Of a stretch of 64,000 nucleotides of DNA, positions 46,612 to 57,415 are shown piece after piece. The stretch lies in NCBI GenBank assembly GCA_023091665.1, contig JALJCQ010000004.1, positions 62,001 through 126,000 of the forward strand, read 5' to 3'. Below the pieces are notes generated by a model. That model did not search any database, was not told the origin of the DNA, and worked only from the letters and a program-made list of their open reading frames with translations. A program made the translations under genes and the position numbers. Source of the stretch: Pythium myriotylum (Eukaryota; Oomycota; Peronosporomycetes; Pythiales; Pythiaceae). The first letter of the stretch is position 1; each line of letters begins with the position of its first letter.

Positions 46612-47343
46612 GGGAACTTTCGCAAACCGTTGGAGTTGAGTTCTCGTTTGAGATAGACACGTTTATGCAACCTGAAATTCAACTCTATTGCACCGTCAAA
46701 ATGCACGTTTCGCACAGTCGTTGCTGTTTTCAGTTGAGATCGGGCTCGGAGCGTACTTAATAAGTGCATGACTGTAGTACCAGCATTCGAGAACGAGCAC
46801 GAACGTACGAAGCATCCGACATGAGCAACCGCTACAACGACGCTGCTTCGGAAGAAGCCGGTCGCGACAACGGCGACTTTGAGCAACTCGACAGCAGTGA
46901 CGGGGCGGCCAATGTTGTTTATCGTGTGGCGCCGACTGTGGAAGCCCGCCGAATCGGTAGCGGACTCGTGCCACTGCGTCGCCCACCATTTCATCGAACA
47001 CCTGAGAATCATCGACTGTAGGCTGCGCTTCACGCAGCCGGAAGCAGTGTTTGGCTCTTAAAACGTCCATAATCTTGATAAATCGCCTCTTGTCTCCACG
47101 TGCGACCTTCCATACGGCGCACAAGATCACGATAGCTTGATCGGCAGTCAGCTTTGGCGCGATGAAGGCCATTTTCGCGTTCTTCCCGCGCCATCTCCAG
47201 CCAACTCAACAGTAGAGATAGCAGTCTCCTATCCCATTCCCTAACCGCGATAGAGAATTGATAGAGCTCGCTGAAAACCCTAAACCCCAACTATCTCTAT
47301 CTCTAGCTCGAATCTGGTCGATTTTTGGCTTGCGAAAGTTCCC
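46612..47343. mobile_element. 732-bp element with TA-flanked terminal inverted repeats
   Basis: The ends are GGGAACTTTCGCAA (46612-46625) and TTGCGAAAGTTCCC (47330-47343), perfect inverted repeats of 14 bp, each flanked by TA, as expected for a Tc1/mariner-type insertion. It contains an unknown open frame on the minus strand (46696-47172, 158 residues starting MAFIAPKLTADQAIVI), without transposase motifs, so the element is probably non-autonomous. Its right end supplies the stop codon of the neighbouring Crypton remnant. Confidence 0.75.
46696..47172 (-). CDS. Unknown open frame inside the TA-flanked element
   Basis: 158 codons without a recognised domain. The first 80 residues look folded: a helical AVWKVARGDKRRFIKIMDVL segment, then VFDEMVGDAVARVRYR. 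The second half is basic and cysteine-rich and may be noise. A conserved coding function is unproved. Confidence 0.3.
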   Translation of the reverse strand: MAFIAPKLTADQAIVILCAVWKVARGDKRRFIKIMDVLRAKHCFRLREAQPTVDDSQVFDEMVGDAVARVRYRFGGLPQSAPHDKQHWPPRHCCRVAQSRRCRDRLLPKQRRCSGCSCRMLRTFVLVLECWYYSHALIKYAPSPISTENSNDCAKRAF

Positions 47344-49180
47344 TAGTGGTTGTGTCTACACTTTTTGTATGGGTCTGGACCAGTGTCCGTGGAACGGACA
47401 CTGACACTGGCACTGGCATTAGTAGCTTCTTCGGCTTCTTCAATTTCTTCTACTTCCTGCTCTTCTTCTTCTTCTTCTTCTTCTTCTTCTCCTTCTTGAT
47501 TAGCATCATCGCTCTCCTCTGAGTCACTTGCGCCGCTTGCCGTGACCTTGAAATGTGCCATTAAGGCGGCCACACCGTGGCTAAGCTTCGACACCTCATC
47601 GATCAAAAGTGTTTGCTGTTCGGCAAGATGGGTCAACGTCATCGGATCGTTGAGGCGATGCGCTGCCACACGCGCATGATCGCCAAGGGAGACAGCGATA
47701 TTTTGCCCGGAGACACGGATCCCATAAAGTGCCGGGCCGAGGTGCATATTTGTGAAATGGTTCTTGAAGCCACCGTAGCTGAGCTTCTTCTGGCAGTTCG
47801 GGTACACGCACACGACCCCAGTGTCTTCCTTCATAAACGCATCTAAGCCCATCCGCTCACGATTCCTTGCGGCGTCCAGAACTGCGACGACCTCAGACTC
47901 GCTCACACCACTTCTGTCGGCTAGTTGTCGGATTGAGTCATAGTAGACACGCCTCCGGCTAAAGTACTTTCGCTCCGCTTCATCAAGCCGCAACGACGAT
48001 CCGTACGTCTGCTTGAGGCGCTGCACAGACGGTCCCCCGGCGATAACATTGGTAAACTCACTCCATACCTCGGACACTGGTTTCAGTGCGCGTGAAAGTA
48101 TAACACCGCCGGCTTCGGAGTCGAGATCGGAAGATCGTGGGTGGACCCTGCGAGAACAGGCTCGTTTAGGACGACACGAAAGCCTTGCTGCATCATTTGG
48201 GTGACTCGTTCGTCCATCTTGGTTAGCTGCCGTTCAACGTGGGCGATACGATCACCAACGTTCTGCAGACCACTCTGCACGATGCTGCTCATCACCGGTA
48301 GCGCTGCTTGAACGCTATCGATAACTGCTTCTGCCTCATTTGTGACAGCTGCTCGTACTTCGCTGGCGTAGGTCCGAAACGATGGCTATGCAAAGACCTC
48401 GTGCAACCACAGCGGGTGATTAGGAAACCGTGCTGTCAGAGTCGCTGCGTCTTGGAGGAGCACATCCCGTAGAGTAAGAAGCAGTGCCAGAAAACCTTGG
48501 CCAGCAATATCGCTGACAAGGTGGCTCTTCTTCCAAACTGCTGCCTCCGGAAAAACCGCTTGCACAAGCGATTCTGGTGCGGGTACGATTGCTCTTTTCA
48601 AGAAAAAGCTTCTCACTGCTTCTGTCAAAAGGCGTTAGCCGGGAAATGTGTCAAAATGTGTTACCTAGTGCATAGATGTCAGAAAGTGTTAGTTGGTTAT
48701 AGTTGTCAAAAGATGTCAAAAGGGTGTTAGCGAGTCGATGTTGCATGGTGTCAGAGAGAGTGTTAAAACGTATTATAAAGTACATGGGTGTCAAAAAGCG
48801 TCACAAAGCGCACCTTAGAACTGACGATGCCGCAAGCTTTCATCGCCCTTTTCAAGTTTGTCGCCTGCATGGAATACGAGGCCGACTTCTGCAAGCTCCG
48901 ACCATCGATTAGCGGCGTGTTGTATCATTTCGCCTTGTCCAAAAGGTCTGGAAATGGCTCCTTCTTCACGTGGAACCGCCAGAAAAGGTAGAATGCCAGT
49001 GCACCTACTGGACAAAGCTCGACATCTTTGTGGCGCATGCATCCACCATAGCCGATACGCCCGAACTGATTTGTCTTTCCTTGGTTCATAATGACCACCA
49101 CGAAGTTGCACTCTGTTGGCCCTTTCGTTTTACCTTCCATGGAGAACAAATCTGGTATTGTACCAGTCACGGACGAAGAT
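47343..49180 (-). pseudogene. Crypton remnant A (tyrosine recombinase with GCR1-like C-terminus)
   Basis: Three pieces on the minus strand belong to one Crypton protein. (1) Recombinase core at about 49130-48815: RIGYGGCMRHKDVELCPVG, then ALAFYLFWRF; a TGA replaces the Trp seen in copy B (AK*YN). (2) A helical region (48628-48083) with PESLVQAVFPEAAVW and HPLWLHEVFA, a TAG at about 48386, then VQSGLQNVGDRIAHVERQLT. (3) After a frame change near 48090, a GCR1_C-like DNA-binding domain (48077-47343: SEVWSEFTNVIAGGPSVQ) with a poly-Glu run encoded by (CTT)n at 47463-47494. Between parts 1 and 2 (about 48630-48810), TGTCAAAA-type repeats replace the normal recombinase C-terminus that carries the catalytic Arg/His/Tyr region. 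Its 3' end is capped by the neighbouring TIR element. Confidence 0.75.
48640..48810. repeat. Degenerate TGTCAAAA/GTGTTA repeats inside Crypton A
   Basis: At least five degenerate units, such as TGTCAAAATGTGTTA, TGTCAGAAAGTGTTA and TGTCAAAAGATGTCAAAA, occur at irregular 20-40-base spacing where the recombinase C-terminus should be. In Crypton B the sequence after the recombinase core also turns into related TCTGACACCATGC-type sequence, so the replacement predates the duplication. Confidence 0.6.
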
Positions 49181-49330
49181 ACACTTTTTTGCGAACATTT
49201 TTGGTAGTCATAGAGAAAAGAAGAAAACGAGAGAGAAAGAGAAACCTAGATGACCATGTTGCTAGACGTTTGGGGGACATAACTTCTCAGTCTCTTGCTT
49301 GCCTCTCATTCTCATTTTTAAAAAAAAACC

Positions 49331-50325
49331 ATGCCTCGCCACGAGCTCTCCGCCACCGAAAAACTGCTCATCATCAACACCCACACCTATCTCAAGGCCA
49401 ACAAGCCGAGACCACGCTTCCCCAAGCTGCCCGCTTTGCGCGATCGTGTTGCGGAGTGTTTGGGCTTCTTGCCCGCAACGGTTGGGCGCGTAATGGCCGA
49501 CTGGAATAGTCACCACGACGAAACGTTCGCGGCATCGTCGAGGCCACGACGGGCCTCGCCACCACAAGCGGTCCTCGAGTTCGCCGGTAAAATACGCAAG
49601 ATTATCGATGACCGTAATAAACGATGCCTGCCGACGACAGCCTCAATACTGGCCTCTCGTCTACAAGTTGTAACAGGAAAGACATTCAGCCTGTCGACTC
49701 TGCGCCGATCCATGCGAAGCATGGGCATCCGCTATATCAAAGAAGAGGGCCGCAACATCATGGCCGAGTCCGAGGCAGTCGTGGCCTACCGGCTCGATTA
49801 TTTGGCGAAGAAAATGGCGAATCGTGACCGTAACAAGAAATTTTCCTCGACGAGTCCTACTGCAACCTTAACCATGTGACTGGCAAGACGTGGCTCTCCG
49901 TCGGCTCCCTGCGCTACACGAAGAGCGGTCGCGGACCGCGCATGGTGATCGTCGGTGCCGGCGTTCTTTACACAGCCAACGGGCTCTTGAAGGGCGAGTG
50001 GGTGCCTGATTCCTTCCAGTATTGGCAAGCGGACAGGAAGACCGACCATGAGGACTACCACGGGAACTTTACAGCTCCCAAGTTCGAAAAATGGTTCCAA
50101 AAGCTCTGCGAGAAACTCGCCAACAAGTATGGCCCGTGTGTCATTCACATGGATGGCGCATCGTACCATAAACGATGCGTGAATCCGATTTCCACGGGCA
50201 CCACACGCATCGCCGAGATCAAAGATTGGCTTGTTGCCCACGGCACGCCGTACAGCGCGTCTAGGAGACGTGGGGGCCACTATCGAGATGTCACTGTAAC
50301 GAGACGTGTACCGCAGCTGTAACCC
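49331..50325 (+). pseudogene. DDE transposase, mariner/IS630-like, frameshifted and truncated
   Basis: The first open frame (49331-49879) starts MPRHELSATEKLLIINTHTYL and includes a helix-turn-helix-like region and a GIRYIKEEGRN segment. Near 49839 a single-base shift interrupts it; the other frame resumes with IFLDESYCN, the first catalytic Asp. Later HMDGASYHKRCVN holds the second Asp. The frame then enters unrelated sequence after about 50262, before the third acidic residue, so the enzyme is dead. It lies between two inverted Crypton remnants. No terminal inverted repeats were identified. Confidence 0.75.
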
Positions 50326-50949
50326 GATTCGCCCAATGACAATTGTGTTTTTGGGTGATGTTTCACGAGACACACCTTGTTTTGCTCGGACACGCCCGTC
50401 CGTGGGTATGGACCGGTCCGTCGACACAGAAAAAGTGGTTGATCCCGTTGAGACAATTTACGATCGTGGCTGCTCGTGGACGCGGTTCTGGGTCGATGCA
50501 GGCTAGGACAAAAGCCTGAAACGATTCTTGCTGCGTCGGGCTCCGTGCAATGGAGGAGCCTTTATGACTGCTGCAGAACGCGAGCCACTTTCGAAGCGCG
50601 GATCGGTAACGATTGGAGGTGGAGTTGGCTACGGAGTGCTTGCGGAGATGTCTGCTACACCTGATCTAAAGATGTCTCAGGCGCTAGAGGCTTGGCCCTC
50701 CGCCCATGAGCGAGTTAGAAACCATTGCCACAGCCGAATGGTCACACCTCAGGTCGAGCTGTTGCTCGTACTGTTGCCGCTGCTGCTGCGATCTCTGCTA
50801 CCACCAAGCCAAGCGACGTTGAGATTGTGGAGACTGTTCTTAAGCTAAGCAATATATTATGTTAAGATTGCTAAAGCAGTGATCCCAACGCAGCTCATAT
50901 TGAACGCCTACTGTTATATGAAGTATAGGGTGATATATGAGTTCCGCGC
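50326..50949. other. Region between transposase relic and Crypton B
   Basis: Short random open frames only. No gene or repeat was recognised. Confidence 0.4.
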
Positions 50950-51665
50950 ACATCACCGATCTAAAACAATGTTCGTAATACATTTTGCGGCGGCGGCTCA
51001 GGATCGTACGTCAGGACGAAATACTGATTAACACATTTTGACATTGCCCCCTTTACTCGGGCCGTCGTTGAAGAGCGAGGAAACCGGAAGCTGCAAATGG
51101 TCACTACAGAGGGGATGGAGGGGTATGCGAAAGCTATTGTCGATCTATGGAGATCGCAACAGGCGCTAGATTCTAGTCTCAACAACCGCCACCCGCGTGG
51201 CGCAACTTTGAAGGCGTTCCTGAACGCCAGAAAGCGAAACATCACGATCCAAAAACGCGAAGAATTTCACGACAGAGGAACTGTGCAAGACGCGTGCAAT
51301 GAAGTTGAGATTGAGAAGATGAGCGAAAAAAGTGAAGGGCCAACAGAGTGCAACTTCGTGGTGGTCATTATGAACCAAGGAAAGACAAATCAGTTCGGGC
51401 GTATCGGCTATGGTGGATGCATGTGCCACAAAGATGTCGAGCTTTGTTCAGTAGGCGCACTGGCATTCTACCTTTTCTGGCGGTTCCAAGTGAAGAAGGA
51501 GCCACTTACAGACCTGACCGATAAATTGGAATGGTACAACATGCTGCTAACCGATGGTCGGAGCTTGGAAAAGTCGGCCTCGTATTTTATGCAGGTGACG
51601 AACTTGAAAAGGGCGATGAAAGCTTGTGGCATCGTCAGTTCTAAGGTGCGCCATGCTCTCTGACA
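50950..51665 (+). pseudogene. Crypton remnant B (tyrosine recombinase core)
   Basis: The plus strand reads GSYVRTKY, a TGA at 51025-51027, then LTHFDIAPFTRAVVEERG and the recombinase core GRIGYGGCMCHKDVELCSVG, ALAFYLFWRF, and YNMLLTDGRSLEKSASY, ending TGA after SSKVRHAL. From about 51340 to 51655 it is nearly identical to copy A in opposite orientation, forming an inverted repeat of about 320 bp with 48820-49130. The catalytic C-terminal part and the GCR1-like domain are missing. The frame before GPTECN differs from copy A. Confidence 0.75.
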
Positions 51666-53751
51666 CCATGCAACATCGACTCGTTAATACCTTCTGACAT
51701 CGGAAACTTTTGAGATATTTTAAGACTCGATCATGCGCAGTGGTCCAAGAGTGTCCACGAGGTGACTCCTGTCCCCTGTGTGACTGTGTGTTGTGGAGCG
51801 GGTGTCCAATTGGTAACATTGGTCCCTACTGTGACTGCGTGTGACTTTGCTGTATATATTTGTCCACTGGCGTAAAATCGTCCATCCCTTCCCCATCAGA
51901 GGAAGCGTATCGAGGTGAGATCAAAGCAGCATGTCTACGAGGGGCAAGCTATACACTGTATTTGGAATGTTGGCGTCGCTCTCATCGTGCTTGTCTGTTG
52001 TGGCATCGTTGCTCTGGTGTCTTGACACGGAAATCGGCAATCCTGACCCAGGAGTCAGCAAGATGGTGGATCGGGTGATGCGACGTCTATGACGGGAGAT
52101 TCCGTAAGGTCATAGACAGAGTGGTCACTAATGTAGACAACATGTTCATGTCAATCGCAACGTTAGCGACAAGCACAAATCAAAATGACGCGATCATAAA
52201 GTGTCTCACCATAAATTGTTGAAAGTCGGGCCGGTGTCATCTAGCTCATTGACGATTGCTGAGTTTTGACGTTGATATGAGGTAGCTATGGTGTTGAGCA
52301 TATCACGCATGGATTCCTTCAGCAAGGAACATACCAAAGCGAATATCGTTCGGGTATTTATCGGTGCCTATCGCGCGTAGTTCTTGTACGCTTGGGGCAG
52401 ACATATTTGAACCAGTATTGGCTCCATCGTACCATGTTGAATTTAGTCCGCACGCCCAATAACGTTTTTTTAGATTAAAGTACCTGTCGTGGGCTGTGGA
52501 GTCAGGGCAACGTAGCGCTCCATCATTGCTTTTGAGATGTGTCCTTAACGGATGCTTGGGACTGCGACAAGAGACTCTCGATCTCGACATCGGAGAACAA
52601 CCAGTCCATCATCACATTGTGCGTGGCCACGTTGACAGCTCCATTCATGTTGGTGCTGAAGTTTTCTTCTCAAGCTTGCCGCAGCGCGTGCTAAACCCGC
52701 TTCTTGCCACCAAACCTACAATTGGAACGTGAAAGCTGCCCAAGACGACATGGCATCTAGAAATGTTGTACATGTGAACACAACCTATATTGTTTTCTGG
52801 AGACGGAATGTGAATCAGCGGTAAGACTTATCGGATAATTCAGTTGAAATGGAATGACCTTGACGTACCGATATGGGTGCTCATCAGTATGGAAAATATC
52901 CTGGATAGATAAGGCATCGCAAGGTCGACGGTAATCAAACCGCAAGACATCTCCACCTCCTGGTGATGACGGCACCTATGTCCTGGTCAAGCAGTGCTGG
53001 TGCCAGTGGTTGGTAGAATAGGATTGGCGTGGAGAGCGGGCCGGTTGACGGTGTTGCAAAGGACCCGTACGCGTGTGGTAAGGCGATAGACGATGCTGGT
53101 GCGAAGGGCTTGATAGTTGGTGCTGGCTGGACGGTAGGCGCTGACTAAGGTGGTGGTATCTTGTGGTGGAGTTGGTCCCGCAGCTGACCTTAGCGCTACT
53201 GAAGTTCTGATGACTGCTGGGTTGTACCAGGTGCTCCAAACCGGCGGGTTGTTGTCCTTGGGTGGCAGGCTGGTGGATGTAGGATTCACATGTGTCTTAG
53301 GGTTCTAGTGGGTGGGCTTGCGCCACATTTACTGTTTCTAGAAGTACGTTCGACGAGTACCCGGACGTTCATCATTGTTAGTGGTTGTTGATAGACAGAG
53401 CTGAGCTCAAACGCATGGAAGTGTTGTGCGACAGCTCTGGAACTTCTGAGCTATACCCCAAGCCTTTTTGTGTTTCCTTGCGACAATCGCATGCGCAGAC
53501 GAATGATACTCGATGAAGTATCGCCATGAGCATGCACCTCGATAAATCCACGTTCCTTTCATCGTTCGGCATATCAGTGATATGCGCACGCTCGAACGAC
53601 CATCTATCGTACGACCATCTCACAACGCCATTATAGACTTTGGAAAGTCGCACACGCTCCGCTCGGATACTGAGGGGCAGCACCGAGAATTTCGATAGCG
53701 TTGTGTCATAAACGTCGTCGTTGGCACTCGCTGCTGAACTACCGCTGCACA
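51666..53751. other. Unclassified transposon-rich region
   Basis: About 2.1 kb with no intact gene. Phrases such as GTGTCC and GTGACTG recur near 51745-51860. On the minus strand a reading around 52300-52600 (DRYFNLKKRYWACGLN) weakly recalls Harbinger-type DDE proteins but is too broken to call. Another at 53378-53752 has no recognised domain. Confidence 0.4.
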
Positions 53752-54103
53752 CCCCTTAACGGCTCCAATACCGCATGTTGTATAATACAACGTATTTTTT
53801 TTGCACAAATCATATGTATCACTGTGGGAATATTTTGGTCATGTTTCGAAGGCAAAATCGTATGGGAAAGAATGAATTCAACTGGTCCACAACGACAGTG
53901 TTCTCTTTTAACCCCAATCACCACGGTTCTGTCCTGACGTCCTGTCCCAATCATGTCATACAGGAGTCGATTGCCAGATATTTTGTTGCTAACCTCGCGC
54001 CTTTTTATGTTACCCATACAAAAATTATATGTGAAACATGTTGTATAATATAACGTGTATAAAAACCCTAATCAGATATGCTCGGTATTGGAGCCGTTAA
54101 AGG
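53752..54103. mobile_element. 352-bp non-autonomous element with 22-bp terminal inverted repeats
   Basis: The left end 53752-53773 (CCCCTTAACGGCTCCAATACCG) matches the reverse complement of the right end 54082-54103 at 21 of 22 positions. Inside, near each end, a second motif (TGTTGTATAATACAACG and TGTTGTATAATATAACG) repeats in direct orientation. No coding capacity. Target-site duplications are not clear. It fits a MITE of unknown superfamily. Confidence 0.7.
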
Positions 54104-54279
54104 GCTGTCCACGCTTACCGAACTCCTCTAGTTAACTATCGCTTGATGTTAATTGTCGCTCAAAATTTTGTCCAATCACAGAAGAGTACAGTTTAGCACT
54201 TGTTATTTGCCGCATCATGAAATTTACGGCAAGGCGCCAAAGTGTGACTTGTGCGCGCGAAAATTACGGGAATAGCTTC

Positions 54280-54760
54280 AAGGGAAAATAAAGGAAGCCC
54301 AAGAAGTTCGCCAATGACGCGTAGACGTATAAGAAGAAGCTTGCAATTCTGATCTTTGCTGATGGCCACTCAGTCGATGAAAAGATCGACGCTTTCTATC
54401 CCATGATCTCGAACACGAAGAAGCGCAGCAAGAGGCGCAAAATCGAGTAACTGTACAAACCGAGTGCGGCAACACATGCATGACGAGGGGGTGGTGAAGC
54501 TCTACAGTGCCGACCAAACGGCTGTATCTGCCAAAGCACACCATCGACAAGACTGGTGCGAAAACGATTTGGATGCGTTGCCCTGGCAAGGAGAAGGATT
54601 GACTGATTGCCACCCTGCTTGGTGATAGTGAGGGCAACGAGTACGAACCGTTCGTTTTGATCAAGGCTAAGTCATCAACCATCTCCGCTCGTCAAGTCGA
54701 GAACTACTCGTTTCGTCACGGCTTCGTGGGTTTGGAGCGACATCGCTCTGGTGACTAGAT
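54280..54760 (+). pseudogene. pogo-like transposase relic
   Basis: The plus strand, across several frame breaks and stops, reads KPKKFANDA, then TYKKKLAILIFADGHSVDEK and KRSKRRKIE (N-terminal DNA-binding region), followed by RLYLPKHTIDKTGAKTIWMR, CPGKEKD, LIATLLGDSEGNEYEPFVL and ENYSFRHGF. This order matches the DDE region of pogo-type transposases. Domains are joined by deletion, so most of the protein is gone. No inverted repeats were found. Confidence 0.6.
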
Positions 54761-55318
54761 AAATTACAGGTCGGGTTGAAATTTACCACATGTACACGAC
54801 AAGTATTACAGGTCCATGTGGGAGAAGTACCGTGATGTACATCGATTCGATAATTAACTAGAGGACTTCGGCACTTGAACTCCTCCATACCATCGCTCGT
54901 GTGCTCCGATGTCCTGTGAAGTTGTGCATTCGCATAACCACTCACCAGCATGGCGTTTGCAGCGACAATGAACGATATTGACGGTGTGACGACGACGTGA
55001 ATCAGAATCGGCCGTCGTGCAACGGGGCCCTGGACGCTTTTGCATGTGATTTCAAGAAGCCGCTTTCATGTGATACCGATACCTACCTCTGCTACCTTGA
55101 CTGTTGCATCGAAGCTTTCACAAGGATGGTTTACAGTCGCAAAGCCTGGTGGAGTATGGAACACGTGTCATCGCCATTACCTAGCACAACTGGAGAATCC
55201 CCCCCCCCCCCCCCCCCCCCCGATTGGTTACGTTTGGTTACACTGATTACACTTCACCAAATATGTATTACACAAGTTACACAGTAGTACACCGTAACCA
55301 CAAAACCACTGTAGCTCA
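54761..55318. other. Spacer with long poly-C tract
   Basis: No gene was recognised. A C homopolymer of about 20 lies at about 55200-55220, a likely place for sequence error. Confidence 0.45.
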
Positions 55319-56465
55319 CAGTGGATACTGCTTGCGAATCCCAATGATGAGACCTTGTCGCACCTGACTGTCGTTGGCGTTTGGCGCGAAGTACCAGCTC
55401 CTCCAGAGACACTCATAGAGGAAAGCAGGGAGGTGTTCTCGCTTCAATCCTCTCATTGCCTTCACGTAGAGTTTCACTCGGATCTCCCATGCACCCTCGA
55501 TCTCGTTCGTGTGAACCCCGGTCTCGGGGTCCACGTAGTGGCGATCATGACACACCCAGCGATGAGTGTAGTCCATGTTTTGTAAACTCTTGTTGCTTGC
55601 GAGGGAGTACGTGCGCATTTCCCCACTCTTCGCCTTCACCTCTTTCACGTACGCACTCCACATGTCCGAGTGGATGACGGACGAGGGGAGCACGTACTGC
55701 TTCAGGACAGGCAGCAACGACATCTTGGTGCGGCTCTCGTAGGTGATCCGACCGAACCGCCGCTCTCTCTCGTTGTTCGGTCGACACCACCAAACAGCCA
55801 GCAGTCAGGATGCTGTTTCCCTTTGCCGTTCTTGCTCTTTTTCTAAATGCTGGTCTCGTCTTTCTCGACGATGTGACCAGGTCCGCCAATCTGTAGATAC
55901 GTAAACGCATGTGAGACAACTAGCCATAATATCCATTGATATAACTTACCGGTGTTAACTTACCTTCATATCGCACCGCAACATGTCTGCAGTGCAGATG
56001 TCACGACAGTACGTGTTCCAGTCGATGGCGGACTTATCCAAAACCCCTGCCCACTCCATTGCAGTGGTCACCGGCAGGTTCGCCGACCAGAAGAACATCA
56101 ACCTCAAGATCGGCTTGAACTTGAGGTTGCTAGAAGAACGTGCTGGTGCGGATGCTGCGCTCAGTGCCATCGCCTTTCCGTCAACACCACCACCGCCAGG
56201 ACGGTTTCACGTTCTAGCGCATGTCCATGTCGCACTTCTTGCACGACATGGACGAGGGAAGCAACCCGACCGATTGACACCACCGCACACACTTACTCTC
56301 GTTGGCCGTCACTCTCATGATAGTGTCGAGCGTGAACTTGTCGTCCGACGAGAGTGAGTACTCGTACGGCGGGCGGAGTTGTGGTGGGGGGATGCTTGGT
56401 GGGCTAGTCGCTGGCGGTGTTGTGGGCGGTGAGGAGGTGGCGGGAGGTGGGTTGACAGACTGCAT
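55319..56465 (-). pseudogene. Merlin-type (IS1595/ISXO2-like) transposase remnant A
   Basis: On the minus strand a Pro-rich leader is followed by a zinc-ribbon start (SCKKCDMDMR, then WRWWC across stops TAG and TGA), a helical LKFKPILRLMFFWSANLPV, and AIDWNTYCRDICTADMLR. A 73-nt intron (55963-55891, GTAAGT...TACAG) precedes IGGPGHIVEKDE, which holds catalytic Asp 1. An in-frame TAG follows within ETSI, and a frameshift precedes the last part. That part holds HSDMWSAYV (Asp 2), HTNEIEGAW (Glu 3) and a final ECLWRSWYF. All three acidic positions survive, but at least four lesions kill the frame. The intron is shared with copies B and C. Confidence 0.75.
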
Positions 56466-56853
56466 GACAGGTGGGGGAAGGATAGGAGACTTGGTGGCTT
56501 GGTGGTGGGGCGAAAACTTCGCAAATGAACATGGTCGAAGGAGGGAGAATGTTTGGGGGATTAGTTTGTTTGAGCCAAGCAGTGAAATGGCGGGTTGAAT
56601 TTAGGCAGGAAGATCGGGGTGAATCATCCGGAAGATGATGCTCATCTCCACTCGATGTTACCTATTACTGTGAAAAGTGTAACCTCCCCCCTCCAGGAGT
56701 GCCCATTACCTGCATGTTGTCTTCCATAACAGCGGGACGCAGCTCTGGTGCAAGGTGCTGGACTCGCTTTCTCGCGTTGTATAGCACATAGAAAAAAGGA
56801 CTCAAAAATGTTGCCTGTGCAAACTTCTCATTTGTTGGAAGGCATCCTCCACT
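56466..56853. other. Spacer
   Basis: No recognisable gene was seen between the Merlin A and MULE A remnants. Confidence 0.35.
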
Positions 56854-57415
56854 TCACCCATGACGATGTTTACTTTGAGTCGCGCACTTTTGGATGCGAA
56901 CAATAACTGAGACCAAAGCTCGAATGCACTCGGAATACTCGTTCTCCGTCAACCTGCTGACTATGGAGATTGCTGCCATTTGATACTGCCAACTCGCGTC
57001 AGTGAAGCGACATAAGATAGACGGATTTCCCACATCGCTTAGCTTGAAAGTAGCGAGCGTCTGCATAGAGTACAGCCGTCCGACCGTAACTTTCGAAGTT
57101 GACACACGACGCTCGAAGTAGTTTTAGAGTGGTCACCTCTATGATGAACTGATCATCATGCGCCCCTTGACCGACGTATAGAGCACCATTCACGTCTTCT
57201 CGTGCCCGAAAGACAAATGACGTACCTTCAGTGTTTTCAACATACAACTTAACCCGGTCGATTGCTTGTCGGACCGCATATAGCATAGTTTTCGTCCCTT
57301 AGTGCCGGCGGAGGTACTTGGCACCATCATGCTCTTGACGGAGCGATGCATAGCCGCGCTGGGAAACGAGATGACTTCATATTGCTTAGAATTAGCATTG
57401 GTCGGATCATGCACT
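56854..57415 (-). pseudogene. MULE-type transposase remnant A (N-terminal half)
   Basis: On the minus strand a broken frame reads GRKLCYMRSDKQ, then AVRQAIDRVKLYVE, RAREDVNGALYVG, LRASCVNFESYGRTAVLYAD, ATFKLSDVGNPSILC and ENEYSECIRALVSVI. Oomycete Mutator-like transposases have ATFKLSDLG and a following ...EYAECLRSL segment. A frame shift separates VLYADA from TFKLSD. The catalytic C-terminus is missing here and a matching C-terminal half occurs at 60250-60690. Confidence 0.6.

Noticed and set aside
52303..52590. Harbinger-type transposase fragment
   Set aside because: One phrase is suggestive, but no catalytic motif or inverted repeat supports it.
53378..53752. FLYWCH or MULE N-terminal domain
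   Set aside because: The Trp/His pattern is incomplete and the frame is broken; a profile search would be needed.
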